64,000 bases of DNA from Leishmania infantum JPCM5 (Eukaryota; Euglenozoa; Kinetoplastea; Trypanosomatida; Trypanosomatidae). The stretch spans positions 540,001-604,000 of the forward strand of contig NC_009407.2 of NCBI RefSeq assembly GCF_000002875.2. The letters run 5' to 3'. The notes under the pieces are model-generated. The model ran no database searches. It saw nothing but the letters and a program-made list of their open reading frames with translations, and was not told the origin of the DNA. The position numbers and the translations under genes were made by a program. This document shows, piece by piece, positions 50,601 to 60,397 of the stretch. The first letter of the stretch is position 1. Each line of letters begins with the position of its first letter.

Positions 50601-52205
50601 CTGGAGAAGGAGCTGCGCCGGTGGGAGGAGTCCGAGTCGGTGCAGTACACCATTATGCTAGAGCGCCTGCAGTCCTGCGACGACAGTGCTGCGGTTGCGG
50701 GGTTGCCGGGCGGCGCGGGCGGTGTGCTCATGTCATCCACCAGCGATCCGTCGTGCCGGCACACCCACTCCTACTCGGACACCCTTGGCGGCATGTACGG
50801 CCGCATGACGGGCAATACGGTGTATCTGCCGCTTCTGACCGCCGCGGACGCCTCCAGCACAAAGTTCTTCCCCGTGCACTTCGCCTCCGTCTTGTGTAGC
50901 TCAGTTGAGGGCTGCGCGATGTTCAAGCACAGTAAGCTGTGGACACGCTCTGTGCAACGCTTGCTGGAGCAGCCGCTGCCGCCGGATATCGTCTACGACG
51001 ACTCCCTCAGCGACGAGGATGACTTGCTGTCGCAGAACAGCAGCGACGGCGAGTTTGGCTTGACGACCGACGCTGCGCGGTACATGCGTCAGCAGCAGCA
51101 AGCCCAGCAGCGGCAGCAGCAGGTGCACCCAAGCACGAACACGGCCTACTACAGCGGCGGCATAGGGGGCACGTCTGTTCCAGCCCTTGGCGCCCTCGCC
51201 AACTCTTCGAGTGTGCCGCGCTACAGCGCTGCGGGCGACGGCCCGGGCAACTCTCTGAGCGTTGCCCGGGTGCGCGATGGTCTGCGCGGCGGGCCGGGCA
51301 CCTCCCTCGGCAACAACAACGCTGGGGGTGGCGTTAATGGCAACGCCAGCACGGCCACTGCGAACGGCAGTGGTGGCTTCTGTGGCTTCGGCGTTGCTGA
51401 TCAGTCGAGCATCGCCACCGCGAAGGAGATCGAGACGCTCAAGAAGGGCTACCTGTCTGCGCCGTCGTCGAAGATTATTTCAGCCTCGCGCTTCTGCAAA
51501 TCGTCCGGCCAGTCCTTCTCCCTGGACTGCGTGGGCGACATCGTGGCCTTGAAGGACGCCATTTTGTGCGTTGCAGAGGTCGGCTCGACAGAGGTGGGTT
51601 ACGGCATGCTGCTCTCGGTGCCTGGCCTGCAGCGGCGCTTCATCGCTCTCTCTCGCTTCGCTTCCACGATCTCTGTGCGCTGCATGGGGCTTCTGGGGAG
51701 CGCAATTCTGGCTCGCTCGCGGCGTGGCGGCGACGACCTCGTGAAGAAGGGGTACTCGGTGCTGCTGAACCCGAACGCGTACGTCAGCGCCGAGGGCATC
51801 CCGTACTCGGTGTCCTTTGCCCAAATGAAGCCGTCCAAGTGGGTCTCCATTGCGTGCATGGCGGCACCCAACAATACGACGGCCCGCCACGCTCACGCGG
51901 ACTCCATTGCGCCCCCCAGCACTCAGGAAGTACCGCAGCGCATCCTGGACAACTTGTACGCCTTGTCAAACCCGGTCAGCTGCGAAAACGCCAAGAAGAT
52001 GTTGTACAAGATCATGAAGAGGAGGCCGCAGCTCTTTCTCCAACCGCAGGTGCGCCGCCTCTGCCTGGAAATTTCCTTCACTTACCGCATGCACTACAAG
52101 GAGCGCCGCTTTCTCGCCGGCTTGCTGGAGAATGCGCAGCTGACCGCTGGCACTTCCACAGACCCAAAGCCGCCGCGGATGCAAGCCCTCAAGCCCTCTT
52201 CCTAG
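47628..52205 (+). CDS. AVO3: Rictor/AVO3, TORC2 subunit
   Basis: 1,525 residues from the ATG at 47,628; the frame is open further upstream but without an ATG before the splice acceptor. The protein is mostly helical-repeat (armadillo-like). Family segments: GFRFLQCYGWLEKELRRWEE near residue 981 (the G-F-x-F-L-x-x-x-G-x-[LV] block of the Rictor middle domain); FFPVHFASVLCSSVEGCAMF near 1080; ALKDAILCVAEVGSTEVGYG near 1305 (RICTOR_V; human AxWALGxIGSxxxGxxLL), followed by SIRCMGLLG-like sequence. YALSNPVSCENAKKMLYKIM (near 1440) and RRPQLF follow in the C-terminal region. Gln-rich and Asn/Gly-rich linkers separate them (about 1140-1290). Rictor defines TOR complex 2, which in T. brucei controls actin-dependent polarity and endocytosis. 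Confidence 0.9.
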   Translation: MATASMHKEALELLQQYAIDLKDFTKARERYTTVIEKELVPLAQEEDNVDVLAATRAAQEQVRAAWEEYIASVQQYFNRVVRSTVRDLLDPGSSVIPVSTVTSNETLATTSSKDRSEINSGPLATATAVGSAESGRLLPCANSANVPTVGNSGGVGGDAVAQLSRRAERMSDFCAVCEKWYVNSEVLFELPEPQALAALAASALASVSRLLRLLGMRMAYVCAGNSFFLRSFIEDGEAVRWAAFCGDRGLNAEVDALLSLMERLMQLNITDPKAYPRVPFGWLYRLSSLLEHPDSVASASPKRRSVAVRIALQLLRHQPDQATAAGLHSVLLNACIEPNGCVTPDEAQQVVQTFLNLFDAPSTRQYLKPTDLRTIFAPFLSTAESGGTDLLTMQNNAKELIVTVFSNCVGSLWISSEVTELRSIIDVLHLPGPLDTKMVIITLFNKLLTRLAPHRGIVPMDTWKGFEEDRLRKAARDAEEQAMEANGGGGDVCNDTQYLNNNSFMCDFTLTDSTGDAALFDDFIPTTKALGYHVMDPLLGRVLVCLNYHGLPYALTQLMQNVNKNRVVTAAASSLLQDIFVLMDTVLPQVIVFKLHEAFNKAVGRLANDGSLFVGGLTSQLFRSYKKNSGIGGGASMMPASTTQMPNTALNTPGTLDVDDPTFATMLRDCKVDRMKGCQTWNFDILVTLVQGPLHLPRRFRAARELMESLVLFFTPSSHSSTSQICSTFSTQPPDTVSPQVCMVGVELIDLILSSRDGAALLERMGFVAAVAAMLKEVRVGKPVVLRRAVVNTCIGRSLLRITGRLSAHANGLLLMRDHGIFSLVDSMFSKLRGPRLESPAEEDTLQDVCYQLLQYLYLGAVPNYGVCKDIRQTFRAALGNPSSTIRLCAAQQLKKAVWRDLSTSMKWGIKTLLQALHDDFFSVIESAFKLLLSICLCSDEGLDYLIECFPTVLMESEMILSHAKQLRLNVLLYRIASRPSGFRFLQCYGWLEKELRRWEESESVQYTIMLERLQSCDDSAAVAGLPGGAGGVLMSSTSDPSCRHTHSYSDTLGGMYGRMTGNTVYLPLLTAADASSTKFFPVHFASVLCSSVEGCAMFKHSKLWTRSVQRLLEQPLPPDIVYDDSLSDEDDLLSQNSSDGEFGLTTDAARYMRQQQQAQQRQQQVHPSTNTAYYSGGIGGTSVPALGALANSSSVPRYSAAGDGPGNSLSVARVRDGLRGGPGTSLGNNNAGGGVNGNASTATANGSGGFCGFGVADQSSIATAKEIETLKKGYLSAPSSKIISASRFCKSSGQSFSLDCVGDIVALKDAILCVAEVGSTEVGYGMLLSVPGLQRRFIALSRFASTISVRCMGLLGSAILARSRRGGDDLVKKGYSVLLNPNAYVSAEGIPYSVSFAQMKPSKWVSIACMAAPNNTTARHAHADSIAPPSTQEVPQRILDNLYALSNPVSCENAKKMLYKIMKRRPQLFLQPQVRRLCLEISFTYRMHYKERRFLAGLLENAQLTAGTSTDPKPPRMQALKPSS

Positions 52206-53066
52206 GTAGAAAGAGAAGGTAGGAGAGTCAGCCGGGCGATAAAGAGGGGATGGAGGCGGGGGCTCGTTTCTGCGCCTGTTCCCGCACGTGTGTCTCTATG
52301 GGCGCGTCTTTTTTTGTGTGTGTCTGTGTGCCCTCCCGGTACCCTTTAGTCTCCATGTAGATTCGTGCCCCGCTTACCGCCGCCTTGTATTGTGGGGGCA
52401 GGGCTGCTGTCGAGCAAGACGGCTTTCATGACTTGTGCCTGCTCTCTCTCTCTCTCTTGTGCGTCTGTGTGAATCGAATACGCCCCCTCGTCTCTCTCTC
52501 TGTGCCGCCCCATTCGCCTACCCCCCTCCCACGCCTCCTTTTTTTTAGTTTGCTACTTGTTAGTGCTTTGCTGTGCTGTGTAGGTGTGGGAGCATGCATG
52601 CACACACATGTGTGTGCGTGTGTGTCTGTGTGCATGCATGCGCCTGCTTCGGTGTACATGGCACCTTTGTTGCGCGCGCGCTCTTCCTCCATGATGGCTG
52701 TGTGCATGCTGGCGTGTGCCGTGGACTCATCAACGTTCTCGTGACCCAAAACCGAAAAGACGAAAATCATGGTCTCCGCCTCCTTTCACGCGCGCACGCA
52801 CGCGTGTGTGTGTTTGTGTGCAGGCCGACGTCACAGATCACGCAGGCCCACCACTGCCGTTTGTGGCGACCCCTTTTCTACACAACAAGAGGGGAAAGCG
52901 CGCACACACCAAAAATGCACCAGAACAATCTGACTACGTGCCGCCGCAGCAGACGGAAGAAGAAAGCTTCGGTGGTGCATCGGTGCTTGGTCTTTGCGAC
53001 TTGATTCCCCGCTCTCCTATCTCCTCCTCTCTCGCTTCTTCCCTCCAGTGATACCTCTTCCTGAAT
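52206..53066. other. Intergenic with spliced-leader acceptor
   Basis: TG/CA-rich (52,596-52,660) and C/T-rich. The tract at 53,005-53,046 ends in CAG (AG at 53,047-53,048), 19 bases before the next ATG. No gene. Confidence 0.6.
53005..53048 (+). promoter_or_regulatory. Spliced-leader acceptor
   Basis: About 40 bases nearly all C and T, then CAG, just upstream of the ATG at 53,067. Confidence 0.75.
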
Positions 53067-53876
53067 ATGCCGCGTGCAGCTCACCAGGCACACGCGTCGA
53101 GAAGCATCAGCGTTGCCTCTTCTTCCTCATCTACGCAGTCTTCCAGCAACGAGCTCGACAGCCACCGGGCTAAGGCGAAGCGTGAACTTGCTTCTGCTTC
53201 TCGCTCTGCAAGGAAACCATCCACTCTGCCACCGGCGTCATCAGAGGCGATTCAAGTGACAAGGATGACGACTGACGCCACGGAGGGAGCGGCGGCATCA
53301 ATGCCGCACGCACCTAGCAAAGGCACCTTAACGGAGTCCGAAAAGCGTCGCCAGAAGACACTTTTCTTGGGTGAGTCGGAGCAGTTCGCCTTCGACTTTG
53401 GCGGCGCTGTAACGGAGATCGCTGAAACCGTCTTTGAAGCCGACGCAGCGCAGCGGGCAGCACAACGGGTGGAGGAGCTAGAGGATACTACTGCTCGTGT
53501 CCATGCCGCGTCTGCTTCGAGCGTCACCGCGGCTCCACGGCTGCTGACGCTAGAGGAGCTGAATGCATATGCGGCAGAAGCCATGCAACAGGGTCCGCGG
53601 CGCTTCCTGACTCTGGCCAAGGCGGGGTCACGCAAGCAGGCCGCCACAACGACGTCCTCTGCCCATGCGCCGCAGGATGAGTCCGCATCCGTCAGCTCCG
53701 CGCCATCAGGCCCTCAGCGAGCGGGGGATGAGAATGGTGCTACCCTAGCGGAGGCTATTCCACAGTTCCAGGCAGCCTTGCGTCGATACGAGGCGGATCT
53801 CTGGCGTGCACATAAGCAGCGCCGTGAGGAGGACGCTCGGCAGCGCAGCAAGAACACGCGCAGCCAACACGCGTAG
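53067..53876 (+). CDS. Protein of unknown function
   Basis: 269 residues from the ATG at 53,067, preceded by a strong splice acceptor. The N-terminal ~80 residues are Ser/Ala/Arg-rich. Then comes an ordered-looking region: SEKRRQKTLFLGESEQFAFD, a Gly-Gly-Ala turn, a helix with FEADAAQRAAQRVEELED, and LLTLEELNAYAAEAMQQGPR. After a Ser/Ala-rich spacer the C terminus is a single charged helix (FQAALRRYEADLWRAHKQRR). No domain is recognised. It looks like a small scaffold or RNP component, which is a guess. Confidence 0.8.
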   Translation: MPRAAHQAHASRSISVASSSSSTQSSSNELDSHRAKAKRELASASRSARKPSTLPPASSEAIQVTRMTTDATEGAAASMPHAPSKGTLTESEKRRQKTLFLGESEQFAFDFGGAVTEIAETVFEADAAQRAAQRVEELEDTTARVHAASASSVTAAPRLLTLEELNAYAAEAMQQGPRRFLTLAKAGSRKQAATTTSSAHAPQDESASVSSAPSGPQRAGDENGATLAEAIPQFQAALRRYEADLWRAHKQRREEDARQRSKNTRSQHA

Positions 53877-54847
53877 CTGTGTCTCCGTGGCCTCTTCGAG
53901 GAGCGCACTGGGCTGCCGTGCCTTCTTTGCTCGGCCTTTCTCTTTTTTTTTTCGTCTCCTGCGAGTAGCGTGTGAAGCGGACGAGGCCGAGGAAGGGGGA
54001 GGGCAGAGAGGGAGCGACTCCGTGAGTTCCACCGTGGTACACGCCCTTCTCCCCCTCTCCTCCCAGTCCTGTCGAAAAGTACCTTCTCACGTGATTGACA
54101 AGGGACCGAAGGTGCGGCACGGTTGCTTCTCTCGTAACATACACACGCACATAAACACGCACACACACACACACACAGCAAAGATGCGGAGGAACACAGA
54201 GAGTCGAAAGCGAGACACAGTTCTGACCATGGGCGTGCTGGCGAGAGCGAGCGAGCGCGAGATGATAGTGGCCGCAGGCGCGGCGTGCCAGGTAACGCAC
54301 ACCACAGCAGTGGAGCCTGTGGCAGTATCGCTCCATGACCCGGCATCCTCTTACCACCCCTACCCCCACCACACTGCCATCTCCTCTCTCTTTGGTCTTT
54401 TTCGCTCGATTTGTGGGCGACAGCAGGGGGAGGCGCGGCGGGGTGGCGGTGAAGAGGGCCGTGAAGGCCCATCGAAAAGGTGGAGGCACCCGCACCTGCG
54501 ATGCACAGGGCCTGCACTGTCCCTTGTATCTCTCTCTGTCTGTCTGCCTGTGTGCGCCAGGGGACCGCGCGGAGGGACGCATACAAAGATGCATCTCTTC
54601 TCTTGCACACCTGCGAGATGAACACACAGAGGCGATTCCCCTCATCATTTTGCCCATCTCTGCAGAGGCGCATCCTTCGACACAGACGCACGCCCGCGAT
54701 CCAGTGACACTCCTCTCTCTCTCTCGCTCTTCTTCCCTCTGTCCTCTCACCACCACCATCTGCCGCTGCTGCTGCTCTTCCCGGTTTTCCAGTTTTCTTT
54801 TTCCCTTTCCGTGACGTTCTTCGATTTCACGACCTGGACGCCGCCAC
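53877..54847. other. Intergenic, no gene seen
   Basis: Contains a CA microsatellite (54,143-54,179) and C/T-rich tracts at 53,940-53,960, 54,040-54,065 and 54,780-54,812. The last is the probable splice signal for the next gene. Long minus-strand open frames (up to ~450 codons) cross it but are rejected. Confidence 0.55.
54143..54179. repeat. CA microsatellite
   Basis: Interrupted CA run in the gap upstream of the first membrane protein of the pair. Confidence 0.85.
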
Positions 54848-55984
54848 ATGGCGCTGTACGGCAGGGCGATCGGCGCTTTGCGCCGGCACCAAGACGGGGC
54901 TATCGGCGCGGTAGTCCTGGCTCTCGTGCTGTGCGTATGCGTGCCGCTGCTGGCGGTGGTGCCCGAGTCACGGCCGTACGGTGCCACCTTCATTGCGTGG
55001 GCGCTTGCGTTCGCCGTGCGTGCGTGGCGGTGCTTGCCGCGAGAGAGGGCGCACGTGCGCAGGGCCGCGCATCGCTTGGCCGATGCTAGGATGCGGCAGC
55101 GCGGCGTGGGCAAGGTACTGATGCCCTACACGGAGGAGTCTCGCTTGATGTCCGTGGCGCGCTACAACAGAGGCAATCGACTGCCGAGCTGCTCGTCAAC
55201 GGAGGCAAGGACGAGGTGCCGCGGGTTTCTGGCGATCGGAAGCCGCTCGCCGACCCCCACTCACCAGGCGCGGGTGGGCATGGGGCACAATGGCATTTCT
55301 GCCAACAGCAGTGGCACGACGAATAGCGCCGCTGCTGCGTCGGCCCCATTGTCCTGTGATCTGTTCCTGTCGACCTCTGCGCTGGAGTCTTCAGCCCAGT
55401 TTCTTGCGCTGACTCACGTGGCTTCGCGCCAGGAGCCGTCTTGGTCGATCGCCGATCGCCACGCCGCTTCCATAACACCATCCGGGAGTCGAAGTGGCAG
55501 CGGCAGACGCACTCCGAGGCGCTCACACGAGCCGTTCACATACGTGTCCCGCGCCTGTGCCTCGGACTTCACGACGCTGTCAGAGCACGGCAGCGAGGTA
55601 CCCTCCGTCGAACCCGCCTCGCCGTCGTCGATGCAGCCGACGACAAGCTCCTCGTCTCGCACGCACGGGTGCACAGGCGCTGCGATGACCCCGGCGTCGT
55701 TGCCGCAGACGCCGGTGGTGAGCGGTGCCGTTCAGTCCCCGGCGTGGCTCCCTGCAGAGCCCGCGCGCACCTTTTCGGACTCGAAGACGCCGCTCTCAGT
55801 GTGCTCGCAGCCGTCAAAGGTGGGGTCGTCTTCCTCGCAGAAGGACACACTGTCACCGCCGACGTACGAGGAGGCGGTGCTGCCCTCCTCACGCAGCTCT
55901 TCGTCGCCGCGGATTGCGGTGCTGAGCGCGACTATGCGGCTGCAGCGCCTCTCTCCAGCAGTGACACGTGACGGTGCTCCCTGA
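54848..55984 (+). CDS. Two-span membrane protein with PPxY motif (paralogue 1 of a tandem pair)
   Basis: 378 residues from the ATG at 54,848. Two hydrophobic spans lie at about 17-38 and 43-62, close together as a hairpin. A basic amphipathic stretch follows (residues 61-90), then a long Ser/Pro/Thr-rich region. Near the C terminus is PPTYEEA (PPTY at residues 337-340), a canonical PPxY ligand for WW domains, with the acidic residues usually found after it in Nedd4-type ligase targets. The first ~90 residues align without gaps to the next gene: CVP at 31-33, Arg42, Tyr44, Arg58, Trp60-Arg61 and Leu63-Pro64 are shared. The tail faces the cytosol if the motif is used. Function is unknown. Confidence 0.8.
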   Translation: MALYGRAIGALRRHQDGAIGAVVLALVLCVCVPLLAVVPESRPYGATFIAWALAFAVRAWRCLPRERAHVRRAAHRLADARMRQRGVGKVLMPYTEESRLMSVARYNRGNRLPSCSSTEARTRCRGFLAIGSRSPTPTHQARVGMGHNGISANSSGTTNSAAAASAPLSCDLFLSTSALESSAQFLALTHVASRQEPSWSIADRHAASITPSGSRSGSGRRTPRRSHEPFTYVSRACASDFTTLSEHGSEVPSVEPASPSSMQPTTSSSSRTHGCTGAAMTPASLPQTPVVSGAVQSPAWLPAEPARTFSDSKTPLSVCSQPSKVGSSSSQKDTLSPPTYEEAVLPSSRSSSSPRIAVLSATMRLQRLSPAVTRDGAP

Positions 55985-57153
55985 GGCACGCTAGCCGGTG
56001 TTCTCCGCGTTCTTAATGTTTTTTTTTTTTGGGTTTCCTTTTCTTTTTGTACCCTCCCGCTTTACCCCTCCTCTCTGTCTCTCTGCTTCCGACACTCTCC
56101 TTCGACTGCCCACCGTTTCATCCTTCTTTCTGCTCTCCCCCTCTTCCCAACACGCACGCATGTGAGCGCGACTACCGCGTTCAGTCAACGCCGGCAGCTC
56201 ACCTGCGCGTGTGTGCTCTGTTTTACGAGGACCATTCTCTTGATTACGGGCGCCCGCTGCGGAACGCGCGACGAAGCGTGCGATGTGTGGAGCAGCACAT
56301 CAGCATCGTCGCTTGCTTCCTCTGCCTCGGCCGCTCTCTCTCTCTCTCTCTCACGGACGCACGCAAGCACACGCGCGCGTTCTGCAGCGGACGACCCCTT
56401 CCTCCCCACCCTCCTACTTTTTCGCTTCCTTCTCTCTGTCTTTGGGGCGCCTCTGTGGGCCGCACTCCTCTTTTCGTCTGTGTTCTCGCTACGTCTTACT
56501 CGATCCGACAGAGACGTGGCAGGCTGCGACCAACGTTCAGCAGCAGACATGCGTATGGAAGGGGCGGCAACGGCGTGCTTTCTCCGCTTTCTGGAGAAAA
56601 TCGCAGATGAACTCCACGTCAAAGAGAGAGAGCGAAATGGATGGGGATGAGGCCGGTCAGGAAGTGACGCGACGTCGACGCCTGCCTTTGCTCTCCTGCT
56701 TTCTCACTTTTCGAGGGTCGGGGGGGAGAGTAGCGGACGTGTCGTCTCGGCCCCGGGTACACGCAGTCTCCTGTAGGTGTTACTGGGTGAAGCTTTCATT
56801 CTCTGTGCTCTTTCGTGCTGCCGCTGTTGTGACATGAATGCAAGAGAAGAGGCGGGAGGGGGTGAGGTGGAGTGGGGACGTCCTCAGCCTTCTCTCGCCC
56901 CCTCATTCCAATCCCTTATGCTGTTTTTGATTCCTCATCTCGCTTTCCTCACGTCTGCATCGTTGAGACCTTCACGCACGCACGCACGCACGCACGCACG
57001 CACACGCGCTGTTTCAGCGACGCTCTAACTGTTTCTCTCTATTTTTACAGAGAAAACGTCGCAATCTCTTCCTGCTGCTTCTGGTGCTGCCGGTGCTGCT
57101 TGTATTTTCCTTCATTCGCCTACTCTCCCGTCCCACTCGCTCCTTCATCAGAC
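55985..57153. other. Intergenic, no gene seen
   Basis: C/T-rich tracts at 56,036-56,100 and 56,330-56,360, and an ACGC microsatellite at 56,973-57,002. A T/C tract at 57,030-57,050 ends in ACAG, the likely splice acceptor for paralogue 2. No gene recognised. Confidence 0.55.
56973..57002. repeat. ACGC tetranucleotide tandem repeat
   Basis: Seven or more ACGC units. Confidence 0.9.
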
Positions 57154-58074
57154 ATGCACCTCTTGGGCGTGGAGCTGTGGTGTTGCCGCTGCAACCGCTA
57201 CCTCATCATTGACACCATCATCTCTGTCGTGGTGGCGGCGGTGTGTGTGCCGGTGTTCATCACTGTCAGCGCAGCCCGTGCGTACACCGGAATCCTCTTG
57301 GGTGCTGCTGTCATTGTCTTGTGCAGGCTCTGGAGGTTTCTGCCGTCGCACAAACGATGGGTGGACCAGCAGGCATGCAAGATGGCGGCCAAGCTCGTGG
57401 CGGAGAGGCGCATCGTGCGGCCACCAACGCAGCTGCCATGGCTGCCGCCGGAAGATCCGTCAACTGGCCGAAAGGATGCTGTGGCGTCGCCGCTCTATTA
57501 CCCCTGCGCCACACCTTCCTCGGCCCCTTCTTGCAACTATTACTGCGGTGCTCCTGTGTCTGGTTACGACGTGCCATCACTTCCGTCTCCTTTCACGGAT
57601 GGTGGGCCCCTGCCGTACAGAGGCTACACAGTGCCGCCTCCGACGCCACCGCCGCCGCCGCCGCTGACGATGCGCTCGTCCTTCTCGTCCCCTCGTTCTC
57701 CATCACCTTCTGGCCCGCTGGGCCGTTCCCCCTGCTCGCTGCTGCTCCTGCCTCCCTCACCGCTGCCTCAGCAGCAGGTAGACGACCATACTATGCTCGA
57801 CCGCAACGGGTCCCCCGCATTCTCTCATCGTGTCTCCATGGCATCGCTCACATCTTCTGGGCGGCACAGCTCCGTGGCCGCCATCGCAGGTGAGGGTGAC
57901 GCAAGGGTAGACTTGATGCATTCTTTACCCGCGCCACCCGTGCCACTGGCGCTGCAGGGCGCCTCTTACGCCAGTCTCGAAGTCAAATCGCTCGCGGCGA
58001 ATGCATCCCGCTCGCGTCAGGGGTCGCACTACCTGCACAGCGGCGCTTCGCCTTCGTCTGTGTTTCTTTCCTAG
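57154..58074 (+). CDS. Two-span membrane protein (paralogue 2 of a tandem pair)
   Basis: 306 residues from the ATG at 57,154. Upstream the frame is open, but the probable splice acceptor near 57,050 and the start of hydrophobic sequence favour this ATG. A short Cys-rich N terminus (CCRCNR, residues 10-15) precedes spans at about 19-40 and 44-61. A basic stretch and a long Pro/Ser-rich tail with polyproline runs follow. Its first ~90 residues align without gaps to the preceding gene, showing an old tandem duplication; the tails do not align and no PPxY is seen here. The Cys cluster could be palmitoylated. Function is unknown. Confidence 0.8.
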   Translation: MHLLGVELWCCRCNRYLIIDTIISVVVAAVCVPVFITVSAARAYTGILLGAAVIVLCRLWRFLPSHKRWVDQQACKMAAKLVAERRIVRPPTQLPWLPPEDPSTGRKDAVASPLYYPCATPSSAPSCNYYCGAPVSGYDVPSLPSPFTDGGPLPYRGYTVPPPTPPPPPPLTMRSSFSSPRSPSPSGPLGRSPCSLLLLPPSPLPQQQVDDHTMLDRNGSPAFSHRVSMASLTSSGRHSSVAAIAGEGDARVDLMHSLPAPPVPLALQGASYASLEVKSLAANASRSRQGSHYLHSGASPSSVFLS

Positions 58075-60140
58075 GGCGGTGACACATCGCTTAGCGGTAG
58101 CAGTCATCACCTCCGTCGCCAGCGGAGTCGCTCTTCCTCTCCGCCCTACTCCTTCCTTGGAGAACGACCTCTGTGCCAGGGGCAGCCGTCGGCCTCCCCG
58201 TCCCGCTTTCCCATTCCGGCATCCCCTGCGCTGCACTACGTCTGAGTGAACAAGGGTGTTTCAAGCCGCATCGCAGCGCTTTAGCGTACTACGTACCGTG
58301 TCTGGGGAGACCCCCCTTCCCCCCTACCCCCATCCACGTGCGCACCTCACGGCTAATCCTTCTCAGCCTGCCTCTCTCCAAAGAAGTACCCAAGTGGCCT
58401 CGCCGTTTTCTCCGCTCCCTCCGTCAGCGCCTGCTCCGTCTCTGCTTCCCAACTCGTATTTTGTGCCTTTGTTATTCGTCTCGTTTTCTCCCTCCCTCCC
58501 CCTCTCCTGCCCAACCGCTGGCGCGGCGACGGAGTGGCGAGGGGGCGGCTTCTCGCTATCCCGTGTTCTTTACGGATCCCTCTCCCTTTTGGCTTATTCC
58601 CTTCTCCCCCTCCTGCGCGTGTTGCTGTCACGGTGCACGTCTGCGCTGTGACACGGTGCTCGTGTGTGTTTGTTTAGGTCGCTCTTTGTATCACCCCAAG
58701 AGTGGGGGAGGGGCCGTTGATGAGTGGCGTCGGCGCGATTTTGCACCCTCCGCTCTTGTCCCGCACAACGGGGTACAGCGACAGGCCGCTGCCTCATCGG
58801 GGCGAGAGAGAAGGAAGCGCGGTGCAGAAACGCCTTTCTGCTTTCTTTTTTTCGATTGCAGATGCATTCGTGTCTCTAATTTCGACGTTGGCAGCGTCAA
58901 GCTCCCGTGCAACAGCACCTCGGGCTTGGCATTTTTCTTCCGGCCAAGGGCGAGGGCTGACACTCACTCCATTTCTGTGGTCGCGCACGGGCACAGTGCA
59001 CAGTAAGCGCACCCCTCACGTAACAGTGCATGTCCTTCCCACTCCGTGATCGACTTCCATCTTGTACCTCCAGACCCAATGCGTGAAAACGATATAGGTG
59101 TGCCAGGGGCCCAAAGGCGACGATATGTATGTGGATGGGCTTGTCCATTCACCCCCCTCTTCCGTCCTCCCTGACCATTTCGCTCTGTCTTAGTGGCTCC
59201 GATTGCATCCCTCCGCTGTTGCAGCGAGGGTGCGGCTAATGTTGTGGTTGCAGTTGTGGCTGTGTTGCGCGTAGACGTATCCCCGTGTACGCTGCACTCC
59301 AAGCCTGCCTATCACTCCACCAGCTGCAGCGATACCCCCACAACGACCGTCTGCTTCGTCTGTAGTTGTGGCTGTCTCCGCACGCGGACATGCATCAGAG
59401 AGAGAGAGGGAGAAGGAGTGGAGAAACCGTCGTTGTCCACCTCACACACATCACACACCCTCCTCCGCAAACCCACGAGGACAACTTGGGCTTGCTGAAG
59501 ATGGAGTGCGGCGGGTGCGCGGCTGAGTCAAGTCAGCAGTACCACCATAACGCGCACGCGTCTCTTACTCGAACCTACACTGCCTTTGTGGGACTTCTCA
59601 CCCCTCCGCCTCTCATTTCTCTCGTGTGTGCCACCGGCCCGTATTTTCTCCGCTGTGCGTCTCGCCACACTGCGTGTGCGCTCTCCTCCCCTCCCCTCCA
59701 CCGGCAGCCAAAGTGCGGCATCTGCCGTCAAGTACGCCACCACACACACACACACGTATATACAGCCAAAGGTCATTGTAGCGTCACACATACACACGCA
59801 GAGTTATAGAAGACGCAGATCGCCGCCTTCAAACAAGCCACCCCCTCCCCAAGCCCTTCCCCCTCTCTCTGTACCGCCAGTTTACCGTTTGCCGCTGTGT
59901 GCGCGTGTGTCTGCGCGCACGTGGGTGCGCTGGCGGGCAAGACGAGGAGGGCGTCTCACCGACGTATTGGGCAAGAGGGGGGAGGGGAGGACTCGAAAGA
60001 CTAGTAAACCGGCCCTGCCCGTGAAAGTGCACCGACCTACCGTTGGAGGCACGTCAGGGTTGGGCAACGAAGAGCGGAACCAAAACGGCCCCGGCAGCCG
60101 CCTATCACGCACACGCACGCAGAGAAGTGTAGCACACTCG

Positions 60141-60164
60141 TTTGTTTTCTTTTCTCTATCATAG
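60141..60164 (+). promoter_or_regulatory. Spliced-leader acceptor for EXO1
   Basis: T/C-rich tract followed by ATAG, about 235 bases upstream of the ATG at 60,398. Confidence 0.6.
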
Positions 60165-60205
60165 ACAAGCGCCCCTCCCTCCCTTTCCCCGGCAGCAGCG
60201 GATAC

Positions 60206-60234
60206 GTACACACGCACGCACACACACACACACA
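60206..60234. repeat. CA microsatellite
   Basis: Interrupted CA run in the putative EXO1 5' UTR. Confidence 0.85.
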
Positions 60235-60397
60235 AGCAACGGTGTTGCCCCCTGCTCTCATCGGCGCCACCCCCCTTTGTGGAAGGCGAAGGAGCGACGG
60301 AATAGCCGGAGAAGAAGCGCTCACATACTTGTGCACCAAGTCTCAGACAGCTTCACTCCCTCCTCCTGCTCCCCTCCGCACGCAACTTACATCCATC

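Larger units (their letters stand above)
58075..60397. other. Long intergenic stretch, no gene seen
   Basis: 2.3 kb, C/T-rich throughout with CA repeats (59,743-59,757 and 60,206-60,234). The tract at 60,141-60,160 with AG at 60,163-60,164 is the probable splice acceptor for EXO1. Open frames up to ~190-280 codons lack ATG context or family resemblance. Confidence 0.6.

Noticed and set aside
53755..55113. 452-codon minus-strand open frame
   Set aside because: Crosses CA repeats and parts of two plus-strand genes, has no domain and opposes the array direction.
58173..59006. 277-codon plus-strand frame between paralogue 2 and EXO1
   Set aside because: Composition reflects C/T-rich intergenic sequence; it contains several pyrimidine tracts and no recognisable domain.
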